This document shows positions 51,222-59,897 of a DNA stretch of 64,000 nucleotides, in pieces; the stretch's first letter is position 1; each line of letters begins with the position of its first letter. The notes below the pieces were generated by a model. It was given only the letters and a program-made list of their open reading frames with translations, was not told the origin of the DNA and made no database searches. Origin of the DNA: Leptothermofonsia sichuanensis E412 (GTDB taxonomy: Bacteria > Cyanobacteriota > Cyanobacteriia > Leptolyngbyales > Leptolyngbyaceae); NCBI RefSeq assembly GCF_019891175.1, contig NZ_CP072600.1, forward strand, positions 3,348,001 through 3,412,000, given 5' to 3'. Made by a program: the position numbers and the translations under genes.

Positions 51222-51968
51222 CTAGAGGAAGCCAAAGTGTTGTAATCCTTCGAGAATACCGCCTGCACAGTTTGCTTTTGCCAGGTAACGGTTGGGATTG
51301 GGGTTTGCCCGGTGCCACTCCAGCAGTTCAGCCATTGCATTACCAACGATGATGCCGTATTCTTCCCGATTGGCAAAGAGGGCGATGTCATTCCCGGAAT
51401 CACCGCAGGCTACAGTACGGGTCGGGGCAATTCCCAGGTTTTGCTGCACAAACGTCATTGCCCTTCCTTTATTGGCCTGCCGGGGTAAAATGTCCAGATC
51501 CTGACTGCCGCTGTAGATCAGTTGGGTGTCCAGGTGGCGATCGCCCAACAACTTTTCTAACTGGGGCAATACTTCTACCGCGGCCTCTGTGGTCAGAAAA
51601 TAACTGACTTTAAATGGACGCTGTTCTGTGTCGGGTTGGGGAGTGAGATCGGCAAAATGAGCAGCACAGGCAACCACTTCATCTCGATTCCATCCGTAAG
51701 ATAGCTTTTCGGACCAGATGGGATCAGGCGTGTCACTGCCGTTGTAATAAACCTCCGTACCTACCCCAGCAATCAGCACATCGGGGGTCAACAGTCCTTT
51801 TTCCGCATTTAGCTGGCGATACAGGGCCAGCGATCGCCCGGTCGAATAAACAATTTGCGTACCGTATCGACGGCGATGCTGCTCCAACTGATGGCTCAGT
51901 TCCATCATGGCAGCATCATCCCCGACCAGGGTATTGTCCAGATCAGTAACGAATAGAAAAGGATTCAC
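51222..51968 (-). CDS. spp: sucrose-phosphate phosphatase
   Basis: 248 residues of the HAD superfamily. Motif I FVTDLDNTLVGDD holds the nucleophile Asp; motif II is VYSTGRS; the substrate part has LDILPRQANKGRAM; motif IV is ACGDSGNDIALF. Converts sucrose-6-phosphate to sucrose, a compatible solute. Sucrose-phosphate synthase is not in the window. Confidence 0.95.
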   Translation of the reverse strand: MNPFLFVTDLDNTLVGDDAAMMELSHQLEQHRRRYGTQIVYSTGRSLALYRQLNAEKGLLTPDVLIAGVGTEVYYNGSDTPDPIWSEKLSYGWNRDEVVACAAHFADLTPQPDTEQRPFKVSYFLTTEAAVEVLPQLEKLLGDRHLDTQLIYSGSQDLDILPRQANKGRAMTFVQQNLGIAPTRTVACGDSGNDIALFANREEYGIIVGNAMAELLEWHRANPNPNRYLAKANCAGGILEGLQHFGFL

Positions 51969-52047
51969 AGGACTCGATCAAAGGCTACTAATGCACCCTA
52001 TCAGAATTACCTGTGACCTGTCAGCTTTCCCGCTTACCTGTCCATCT

Positions 52048-52123
52048 GAGTTGCTGAATAGCCCTATGACTTGACAGTCTTCAATTCATACGACTTTATA
52101 ATTCATACCCGGAATCACTGATC
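52048..52123 (+). mobile_element. family A palindromic element, copy A6 (degenerate)
   Basis: GAGTTGCTGAATAGCCCTAT at the left and AATTCATACCCGGAATCACT at the right. The right terminus is degenerate (ATCACTGATCC). The stop codon of the TPR protein lies inside it at 52115-52117. Confidence 0.6.
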
Positions 52124-54796
52124 CCGAATTTTGGGGTCGATGGCTGGGGCGAATTGGGTAGCCGTTCGTAAATCTTCCTCCGATCGCTCCGGCTCTCCCA
52201 GTTCAGCCAGCAGGTTACCACGATGCAGGTATGCTGGCGCAAATTCTGGATGAGCAGCGATCGCCCGGTCCAGATCGACCACTGCCCCTGGTTTGTCTTC
52301 CAGTTGTGCCCGCAGTCTGCCGCGATGGAAAAAGGCCTTTCCAGGTTCAATCCCCATCCTGACCGCCTGCTCAAAGTCCTGGTTGGCGGCAGTTTGATTG
52401 TCCTGGAGCAGATGGATTGCGCTCCGGCTGAGATGGGCCAGGGTAGAGGCTGGATGGAAGTTCAAAACCTGGGTAAAGTCTTCCATTGCCCCGGCATGGT
52501 TGCCCTGTTTAGCGTGAACAATGCCCCGATAGAGATAGGCAGAAACCAGCGTCGGGTTGACCTGAATGACATAGTCCAGGTCTGTGATTGCCCCCACCAG
52601 TTCACCTAGCTTGAGTTGCAGCATCCCCCGTTGCAGGCAGGCACGCACCGGGTAGAGACTGCTTTCCACTGCCTGGTTAAAGTCCTGACTGGCGGCTTTT
52701 TCCTCTCCCATGCGGGTACGGGCCACTGCCAGGTGCAGAAAATCTTCCGGCTGTTTCGGCTCCAGCCGGACGGCTTCACTCAGGTCATCCATTGCCAGCT
52801 TCCGTTTGCCCAACTCCCAAAAGGCTAGTGCCCGTCGCACGTAGGCAGGAATGGAAGGCGTTCGGCTTGTCAGCAGGACATTGAAATCTTCGGCTGCCCC
52901 GTAGGGATCGCCTAGTTCAGCCCGAATTAAACCCCGCTGGAAGCGAGTCACCAGAGAGCGGGGAGTCAACTGCAATGCCCGATCCAGATCTTGCAGGGCG
53001 GCTTCCGTTTCTCCCAGTTCTGCCCGGAGTGTGCCCCGATGCAGGTAGGCGGGGGCAGAAGCAGGATTAATTTGCAGTTCCTGGTTGAAGTCGTCCAGTG
53101 CTCCCTGCTGATCGCCCAGGGATGCCAGCAGAATACCCCGATTGTAATAGACGGCGATCGCCCTCGGATAAAGTTCAATCACCCGATTAAAGTCATCCAG
53201 TGCGCCCTGCTCTTCCCCCAATTGCGCCAGAATCATACCCCGACTCAGGTGGGCAGCGGCAGGATTGGGACCCACTTTGAGCGCCCCTTGCAAGTCGGCG
53301 GTAGCGGCTTCTGGGTTGCCCATTTTAAGCTGTACAGCGCTGCGATTCAAATGGGCAGGAATCAGATTGGGATTGAGTTGGAGTGCCTGGTTCAGGTCTT
53401 CCAGGGCGGCTGGATAGTCTGCCTGCTGTGCTCTGACCATGCCCCGATGCAGAAAAGCCATGTCGAGGCTGGTATCCAGGTTAATCGCATGGTCAAAGTC
53501 GGTTGTGGCACCTTCCCGATCTTCCATCAAAGCACGGATAATCCCCCGTTGCAGGTAGCCTTTAGCCGAGACGGAATGCATTCGCAGACAGCGGTTGAAA
53601 TCTTCTAATGCCTCCTGCAAAGCACCCATACTGGCCCGAAACATGCCGCGCTCAATGTAGGCATCCGCAGAACTGGGCAGCATTTGCACTGCCAGGTTGA
53701 AGTCTTCAGATGCTTTCTGGCGATCGTCCAGTTCCAGATGGATCACGCTCCGGCAAAGATGGGCAGAAGGATTGTTTGGCTCCAGTTTAAGTGCCTCGGT
53801 AAAGTCCTCGATCGCCCCTTCGAGATCGTTCAATTCTGCCCGTACCCGTCCCCGGTTAAGCAGGGCATCTACAGAACCCGGTTCCCGCTGCAATGCCTGG
53901 TTAAAGTCCTCTAATGCCTGGGGTTTGTTCCCTAATTCGGAACAGAGCAGCCCCCGCTGAATGTAGGCAGGAACCGCATGGGGATTTCGTTTTAACACCT
54001 GGGTCAGGTCTTCCAGTCCCCCTTGAGGGTCGCCCAATGCAGCCCGCACGGCTCCCCGCTGAATGTAGGCAGGCAACAGATTCGGGTTGAATTGGAGGGC
54101 CTGGTTAAAGTCCGCGATCGCCCCCAGAGGATCCTGCCACTGCGCCCGCGCCATGCCGCGCTGCAAGTAAACATGGGCTGCTTTGGGGCTGATTTGAAGG
54201 GCCTGGTCGAAGTCGGCGAGTGCCCGTTTCCGGTCGCCCATTTCGGCAAAGAGAATTCCCCGCTGGACAAGGGCAGGAATGGCAGTGGGGGAAAGTTGAA
54301 GGGCCTGGTTAAAGTCTGCGATCGCCCCTTCCCGATCCCCCAGCCCTGCCCGCACCACACCTCGCTGCACATAGGCGGGCACCGCATTGGGCGCAAGCTG
54401 AACCGCCTGATTCAGGTCTTCCAGGGCACCTTCCAGATTATTCAATTCGGCCCGCACACTTCCCCGTTGAATAAAAATGCCAGGAAATTTAGGTTTCAAC
54501 TGAAGTGCCTGGTTGAAGTCATCCAGTGCCCCCTGTTTGTCTCCTGCCCGGGCGCGAGCAGTTCCCCTGCCCACCAGTGCCTCTGCTGCCTTGGGATTGA
54601 TTTGCAGTACCAGGTTAAAGTCTTCCACTGCCCCCCGGTTATCCTGCATTGCCAGGCGTGAGTTACCCCGGTTGAGGTATGCCCCAGCGTACTTCGGGTA
54701 GATCTTAATGGCTTCTGTCATGTCAGCGATCGCGCCCTTGTGGTCGCCTTTTTGAGCCTTCATTAAGCCCTGGTTAAAAAAATCTTCGGCGTTCAT
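52115..54796 (-). CDS. 26-unit tetratricopeptide repeat protein
   Basis: 893 residues consisting almost entirely of 34-residue TPR units (type PAYLHRGTLRAELGETEAAL), about 26 counted from the recurrent A-x-x-x-RG step, with no signal peptide, no membrane span and no other domain. The array would form a long superhelix used for protein binding. The partner is unknown. Between units only a few residues vary at the inner face. The last residues and stop overlap element A6. Confidence 0.93.
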   Translation of the reverse strand: MNAEDFFNQGLMKAQKGDHKGAIADMTEAIKIYPKYAGAYLNRGNSRLAMQDNRGAVEDFNLVLQINPKAAEALVGRGTARARAGDKQGALDDFNQALQLKPKFPGIFIQRGSVRAELNNLEGALEDLNQAVQLAPNAVPAYVQRGVVRAGLGDREGAIADFNQALQLSPTAIPALVQRGILFAEMGDRKRALADFDQALQISPKAAHVYLQRGMARAQWQDPLGAIADFNQALQFNPNLLPAYIQRGAVRAALGDPQGGLEDLTQVLKRNPHAVPAYIQRGLLCSELGNKPQALEDFNQALQREPGSVDALLNRGRVRAELNDLEGAIEDFTEALKLEPNNPSAHLCRSVIHLELDDRQKASEDFNLAVQMLPSSADAYIERGMFRASMGALQEALEDFNRCLRMHSVSAKGYLQRGIIRALMEDREGATTDFDHAINLDTSLDMAFLHRGMVRAQQADYPAALEDLNQALQLNPNLIPAHLNRSAVQLKMGNPEAATADLQGALKVGPNPAAAHLSRGMILAQLGEEQGALDDFNRVIELYPRAIAVYYNRGILLASLGDQQGALDDFNQELQINPASAPAYLHRGTLRAELGETEAALQDLDRALQLTPRSLVTRFQRGLIRAELGDPYGAAEDFNVLLTSRTPSIPAYVRRALAFWELGKRKLAMDDLSEAVRLEPKQPEDFLHLAVARTRMGEEKAASQDFNQAVESSLYPVRACLQRGMLQLKLGELVGAITDLDYVIQVNPTLVSAYLYRGIVHAKQGNHAGAMEDFTQVLNFHPASTLAHLSRSAIHLLQDNQTAANQDFEQAVRMGIEPGKAFFHRGRLRAQLEDKPGAVVDLDRAIAAHPEFAPAYLHRGNLLAELGEPERSEEDLRTATQFAPAIDPKIRDQ

Positions 54797-54965
54797 AGGT
54801 CCGGGGTAAAATCTTCCGCTTCACTATAGCCCAGACAGCCAGACTGGCATCGTGATCTTTACGGGAGTTGTCGATTGAATACCAATTTCATTTTTCATTC
54901 CCCAGGAAACAACAGAAGAAGCCGCTTCACCCTAAACTGAAGGATGCTTTCTCAATCCCCTGTTT

Positions 54966-56231
54966 ATGTCCTTTCGCTCGTCGAAGCTGTTTTCCTGGGT
55001 TCCCCGTTTGAATTACCAGGTCTGGATTCTGGCATTGGGACGGTTGCTGTCCCAGACTGGCTCCGGGTTTACGCTGTTTGCAGCGCCCATTTTCTTCGTG
55101 AATCAGGTAGGGCTTTCCGCAACCCAGGTTGGGCTGGCAATTGGCAGTTCAGCCATTTCTGGGATTGGGGGGAGGCTGTTGGGGGGATCCTGTGCCGATT
55201 CGCGCACCTGGGGACGGAGACGGACATTAATGCTGGCGGCGATCGTGTCAGCCGCAGCATCCTTTGTGCTGGCGGTGGCAAATGACTTTCTTATGCTGGT
55301 TTTGGGTAACTTACTGGTTGGGCTGGGACTGGGACTTTACTGGCCTCCCAATGAAGCCATGGTTGCCGACCTGTCGCCCCCAGAGCAGCGGAATGAATCC
55401 TTTGCCATTACCCGTCTCTGCGACAGTCTGGGGCTGGGGTTGGGAGTCATCCTGGGGGGGCGATTGATTGGCATCACGGGGGCTTACCGGATGCTGTTTG
55501 TGATTGATGGGATTTCGTTTCTGGTGCTGTTGGGTATTGTGTATTGGGCGATCGCCGAGTCGGGTCAGTTCACCGAAACCCATCAGGCACTCAGAGGATG
55601 GCAGACAGCTCTGCGCGATCGCCACCTGCTCACCTACATCATTCCCAACGTGATGTTTACCACCTACCTGGTACAGGTCAGCAGCACCCTTCCTCTTTAC
55701 CTGAACAACTTCATCCCAGGACAGTCCCCCGCCAGGGGATTCTCTCCTGAAATAATCAGTAATCTGTTTGCCTGGCATCTGGTGGCGACTGTGCTATCCC
55801 AGATGCCAACCGTGCGATTTCTGAATCGCTTCTCCCATCCCCAGGGTTTGATCATCTCTGCGAATCTATGGAGTATTGGGTTTGTACTGGTCTGGCTCAC
55901 AGGGGTTGCCCCTACTGGACATTTACTCTGGGCAATTCTGGCAACGGGGGTGCTGGCGATCGCCACCTCTGCCTATATGCCTTCCGCTGCCTCAACAACC
56001 GTAGAACTGGCTCCAGAAGCACTAAGGGGAGTCTACCTGGCAGTCAACTCCCAGTGCTGGGCACTGGGCTATATGATTGGTCCTCCTTTGGGGGGGTGGG
56101 CACTGGACCAGTCTAAACCTGTGGTTCATGGATACTGGTTGGCAATGGCTGCCAGCGTAATCGTGGCAATCCTGATTTTGCAAGCCCTCGATCGCATGAT
56201 GCACAAGAATAGAAGGATGAAGGATATATGA
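54966..56231 (+). CDS. major facilitator superfamily transporter
   Basis: 421 residues with about twelve hydrophobic spans, the MFS loop motif between spans 2 and 3 (GGSCADSRTWGRRRTLMLAA) and a central cytoplasmic loop (RGWQTALRDRHLLT). The closest impression is the MDR/Bcr-like group of drug-type exporters, but substrate is unknown. It is divergent from the TPR gene with a 169 bp gap. Confidence 0.9.
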   Translation: MSFRSSKLFSWVPRLNYQVWILALGRLLSQTGSGFTLFAAPIFFVNQVGLSATQVGLAIGSSAISGIGGRLLGGSCADSRTWGRRRTLMLAAIVSAAASFVLAVANDFLMLVLGNLLVGLGLGLYWPPNEAMVADLSPPEQRNESFAITRLCDSLGLGLGVILGGRLIGITGAYRMLFVIDGISFLVLLGIVYWAIAESGQFTETHQALRGWQTALRDRHLLTYIIPNVMFTTYLVQVSSTLPLYLNNFIPGQSPARGFSPEIISNLFAWHLVATVLSQMPTVRFLNRFSHPQGLIISANLWSIGFVLVWLTGVAPTGHLLWAILATGVLAIATSAYMPSAASTTVELAPEALRGVYLAVNSQCWALGYMIGPPLGGWALDQSKPVVHGYWLAMAASVIVAILILQALDRMMHKNRRMKDI

Positions 56232-56302
56232 AAGATGAAAGATAACGCTCTCCTTCTCACTCTAAGCCGCTGTCCCGTGCCCCATATCCAGCCGCCGGTA
56301 CC

Positions 56303-56521
56303 CTAATTTTCAGCCTGACCTGGCTTCAGGAATAACCAGCCAACAAAAAAGAAGGAGGCGGTCAGAAGCTGAACCAGATCCAGCGCGGACAGGTAGCCGT
56401 CTGAGAAGGAAGCAATACTTCGGTCCGTAATCCCAAATAGCCAGGAAGAAACTCCTAACAGCCAGATGCCCCGCTTCATCTCCCATAACACTGGGTGAAA
56501 TTCTACTGGTTTTTCTTTCAT
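56303..56521 (-). CDS. small two-span membrane protein
   Basis: About 72 residues from MKEKPVEFHPVLWEMKRGIW (an upstream ATG adds three residues). Two hydrophobic stretches (GIWLLGVSSWLFGI and LVQLLTASFFFVGWLFL) flank a polar loop. Composition is protein-like; no family is recognised and the ribosome site is weak. Confidence 0.55.
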   Translation of the reverse strand: MKEKPVEFHPVLWEMKRGIWLLGVSSWLFGITDRSIASFSDGYLSALDLVQLLTASFFFVGWLFLKPGQAEN

Positions 56522-56894
56522 GATTAACACTTAATCTGGGGCGAGACAACAGAGAAAACAGAACATCGCGATCAGTCTATGAAAGTTCTGTTACAGTTCC
56601 ATGTTAAAAAAGGTTAACTCTACTTGCCATAAGTCCACAGATATATATGCTACGAAAGTTGAAAAGCTATGGTAATAGCCATCAAATCAGGACACGTTAT
56701 GGCAGGGGAGAGGGAATGGGGGACAGGGTCAAAAGGACGGCATGACACGGATTTGAGATCGCTAACCTGTCCTAACCTGCATGGCTATCGCTTTGGAGGG
56801 CAAGAAGATTCCCGGTGTTTCGTTAACTTCAGTTAAATTGACCCAATCATCCTCTCAGACACCGAAAATCTGGATATGGTCGCACATTTCGTTC
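56522..56894. other. intergenic region, nothing recognised
   Basis: 373 bp with mixed composition, an ATATATAT patch near 56640 and a GGGGAGAGGGAATGGGGG purine run near 56705. I see no gene, hairpin or repeat family here. Confidence 0.4.
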
Positions 56895-57107
56895 TTAGCC
56901 GCCTCCAACAATCGTGACAATTTCCAGGCGATCGCCTTCTTTCATCTCAGTGGTGTCCCAGAACTGGCGGTGTAAAATCTCGCCATTATATTCCACGGCA
57001 ATCAGGCGGGGGTTCATTCCCAGTTGTTCTAAAAATCGAGGTAAGGAGGTTTCAGGGGAACAGGTTTTCAGTTCACCATTCACCTGAAGAGTAATTTGAT
57101 TTACCAT
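56895..57107 (-). CDS. thiS: thiS, thiamine sulfur carrier
   Basis: 70 residues with ubiquitin-like fold ending in IVTIVGGG; the C-terminal Gly-Gly is thiocarboxylated and donates sulfur for the thiazole ring of thiamine. The conserved start VNQITLQVNGE and NGEILHR are visible. No thiG or thiO is adjacent in the window; in many cyanobacteria thiS stands alone or is fused to thiE. Confidence 0.92.
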   Translation of the reverse strand: MVNQITLQVNGELKTCSPETSLPRFLEQLGMNPRLIAVEYNGEILHRQFWDTTEMKEGDRLEIVTIVGGG

Positions 57108-57295
57108 TACGAATGCTTCACAGTAGAAGTTTTACGTCAGTGGGAGGATGGAGAGGATAGTGAGTAGGGAGAATCTCCACCCTATTCTTCCAGATGTACC
57201 TCACCCAGAAAGGAAATGCTATAAAAGCCGCTCTGAAAAGTCTTAAGGAATGAGAATTTTATAAAAGGAATGAGAATTTTATAACCTGAAATTTC

Positions 57296-57352
57296 ACTCC
57301 AGAGGCACAGGGACCACAGAGCAATTCCTCTGTGTCTCTCTGGTAGAACACT
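57296..57352. repeat. family E repeat, copy 5
   Basis: AGAGGCACAGGGACCACAGA faces CTCTGTGTCTCTCTGGTAG, giving a hairpin like the other family members. Confidence 0.65.
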
Positions 57353-57383
57353 AAGTTTTTCGGTTGATTGAACCCATACTCCT

Positions 57384-57714
57384 AACTATCAAAATCCAAA
57401 CCCAGGCTGAGGACGTTTTCGGATAGGCTACAAAAGCCTACCCGAAAAGCCCCAACTATCAAAGTCCAAACCCAGGCTGAGGACGTTTTCGGATAGGCTA
57501 CAAAAGCCTACCCGAAAAGCCCCCGACTATCAAAGTCCAAACCCAGGCTGAAGACGTTTTCGGATAGGCTACAAAAGCCTACCCGAAAAGCCCCCGACTA
57601 TCAAAGTCCAAACCCAGGCTGAAGACGTTTTCGGATAGGCTACAAAAGCCTACCCGAAAAGCCCCCGACTATCAAAGTCCAAACCCAGGCTGAAGACGTT
57701 TTCGGATAGGCTTT
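57384..57714. repeat. five-unit tandem array of the family F element
   Basis: Units start at 57384, 57454, 57525, 57596 and 57667, a period of 70-71 bp. Each has a spacer (CAAAGTCCAAACCCAGGCTG) followed by TTTTCGGATAGGCT, which pairs with the AGCCTACCCGAAAA that opens the next unit, so four strong hairpins alternate with the spacers. The last unit ends TTTTCGGATAGGCTTTAA like the single copy at 44421-44487. It lies 25 bp before the phosphatase ATG. The middle units are almost identical, indicating recent expansion. Confidence 0.88.
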
Positions 57715-57739
57715 AAGCGCAGTTGAGTTTAAATTAGCA

Positions 57740-59530
57740 ATGGCTGGATATTTCACACGCCGTCATTCGCGCCGTTATTTTCTGTCCAGGACAATCCTGA
57801 CCGCTATTTTTCCATCCCAACTCATTCCAAAAGTGCTGGCAATGGTTTCTCCACCCCAATTGCTCACTGACCCTTTCCTGCAACTGCCGACAGAAACTTC
57901 TGTGCGTGTGGTCTGGTTCACGGAGTTTGTCGGCTCCCATCACGTCGTTACCTACGGTGAAAACCTGGGGCAAACCGCGATCGCCACCACGACCCAACTG
58001 AGCCGCACCCGCGAGGACCAGGACTCCCAACTGACCACCCCCTACTCCAGACCGACCTACCGCCCTATCTGGCGGCATGAAGCGAAAATTACAGGGTTAC
58101 TTCCGGGTCAGCCTGTCCCCTACCAGGTCACCAGCACCCGTGAGGATGGCGTTTCTGTCAGCAGCGATCGCTTCACCTTGTCTGCCAGCCCCGCCCCCGG
58201 TCAACCCCTCAAAATCTGGTTGACCTCGGACCACCAGTTAAAGCCAATGGTGGCTGCCAACTGTCAGAAGGTTTGGGAAACCGTGGGACAGGTCGATGCA
58301 GTATTGTTTGCTGGGGATCTGGTGAACGTGCCCGATCGCGCCTCGGAATGGTTTGACGATCGCAATGGCAATGCTTTTTTCCCACCCCTCCAGGGGCGTG
58401 CCCACTACGACCTGGAAAAAAATGGCACCAGAACCCGCTATACCGGCGGTGCCTTGATTCAGTCTGCGCCGCTGTTTGCTGCGATCGGCAACCATGAAGT
58501 GATGGGACGATTTTCCACAACCAACAGCCTGGATGATCAGTTTGAAGATGCGGTTCCCCGGTGGGTAGCAGAAAAACAGTACCAGCAAATTGCCAGTACC
58601 CTTAACCCAACCCACGACCCGGCTATTCGGACCACCTGGCTGAAGGATCATTCCTTCAATGTGGATACATACCAGGAGATTCTGACCCTACCTGCCAGCC
58701 CCCAGGGAGGGGAAACGTACTACGCTGTTACCTTTGGCGACATCAGGCTGATTGTTCTCTACATCACCAATATCTGGCGCACCTACCAGCTCACGCCGGA
58801 TGCCCGGGGACGATATCGAGAACGGGACGCCGACCTGAACCAGCCAGACCAGTGGGGCTATGGACAACATATCTTTGAGCCGATCGCCAAAGGCAGCCCC
58901 CAATATACCTGGTTGGAACAGGAACTCAGCCGTCCAGAGTTCCAGCAGGCGAAATACAGGATTGTCATGTTTCACCACCCACCCCATACGCTGGGCGACA
59001 ACATTGTTCCCGCCTACACCGACCCGGTGCAGAAGATTGACCAGGATGCCGCAGGTACCATTACCGCCATTCGTTACGAATACCCCAAATCGGCAGATTA
59101 CATTGCCAGAGATGTGGTCCCGCTGCTGGAAGCTGCCGGAACTCACCTGGTTTTCTTTGGGCACTCTCACCTGTGGAATCGGTTTGTCAGTCCCAAAGGG
59201 ACACACTATCTGGAGACATCCAATGTGGGGAACTCCTACGGAGCCTATCTGGACGATCGCCAGCGTCCAGTGCCTCCCAGTGCCTTCTATCAAGAAAACT
59301 ATGTTGCGACCGGCGACCCCAACGGGTTAGACCCCATCATTCCAACCATTGCTCCGTTACGGGATGCCAGCGGTCAACCAATGCCCTACATCGCCAGTAA
59401 CGATATCACTGTATTCAGCATTTTGGACACGGGAGCAGGAACAGTCAGCAGCTACTACTTTGACACCCGAAATCCCGAATCGGCTGTGGTCAAATTTGAC
59501 CAATTCAGTCTTCTGACGTCAGCCAATTGA
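57740..59530 (+). CDS. exported calcineurin-like metallophosphatase (purple acid phosphatase-like)
   Basis: 596 residues. The N-terminus has RRHSRRYFLSRT and a hydrophobic stretch, suggesting twin-arginine export. A fibronectin-like N-terminal domain precedes the dimetal site: about residue 163 SDHQ, 190 AGDLVN, 248 GNHE, 411 HHPPH and 473 GHSHLW. Probably hydrolyses phosphate esters in the periplasm. Preceded by the tandem array, which could affect its expression. Confidence 0.88.
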   Translation: MAGYFTRRHSRRYFLSRTILTAIFPSQLIPKVLAMVSPPQLLTDPFLQLPTETSVRVVWFTEFVGSHHVVTYGENLGQTAIATTTQLSRTREDQDSQLTTPYSRPTYRPIWRHEAKITGLLPGQPVPYQVTSTREDGVSVSSDRFTLSASPAPGQPLKIWLTSDHQLKPMVAANCQKVWETVGQVDAVLFAGDLVNVPDRASEWFDDRNGNAFFPPLQGRAHYDLEKNGTRTRYTGGALIQSAPLFAAIGNHEVMGRFSTTNSLDDQFEDAVPRWVAEKQYQQIASTLNPTHDPAIRTTWLKDHSFNVDTYQEILTLPASPQGGETYYAVTFGDIRLIVLYITNIWRTYQLTPDARGRYRERDADLNQPDQWGYGQHIFEPIAKGSPQYTWLEQELSRPEFQQAKYRIVMFHHPPHTLGDNIVPAYTDPVQKIDQDAAGTITAIRYEYPKSADYIARDVVPLLEAAGTHLVFFGHSHLWNRFVSPKGTHYLETSNVGNSYGAYLDDRQRPVPPSAFYQENYVATGDPNGLDPIIPTIAPLRDASGQPMPYIASNDITVFSILDTGAGTVSSYYFDTRNPESAVVKFDQFSLLTSAN

Positions 59531-59897
59531 CAGTAGCAGTCGCCCTCCAGGTCGGGACAGATTAAAAAGCTCAAAGCCCGATTCCGCCATCCTTATTTTC
59601 CCTATACTCTCTTCCCTGTTCCCTGTTCCCTGTTCCCTACCCCTTTGCTATAACCATACTGGCAGGCATCCGGGATCTGGATGGGAGAACTTTTCTGGAG
59701 AACTTGAAGATTTGCACAAGCCGGGGGGATGAATATATAGAGATTCCCTTCTATCCATCCGTTACTCAGGATTCCTATAACTGGAATGTGTAGACCTGCT
59801 TATCAGGGATGCGACTCACCGCTAGGATGGACGCAGGTGCATCGCTCCACTGACCGGGAAATTTATTTAGAACAGTGACCGTAGCCATTCGGACAGT
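59531..59897. other. intergenic region, no gene recognised
   Basis: 367 bp with a TTCCCTG tandem word near 59605-59635 and otherwise ordinary sequence. The next gene seems to start with TTG at 59898. Confidence 0.4.

Larger units (their letters stand above)
57108..57739. other. thiS-phosphatase intergenic region
   Basis: 632 bp. A direct GGAATGAGAATTTTATA repeat (about 57248 and 57268), a family E repeat (57296-57352) and the five-unit tandem array (57384-57714) take up most of it. A promoter for the phosphatase must lie in or after the array. Confidence 0.6.

Noticed and set aside
57384-57714. Tandem array considered as a CRISPR
   Set aside because: The spacers between the hairpins are the same in every unit, whereas CRISPR spacers must differ, and no cas genes are nearby.
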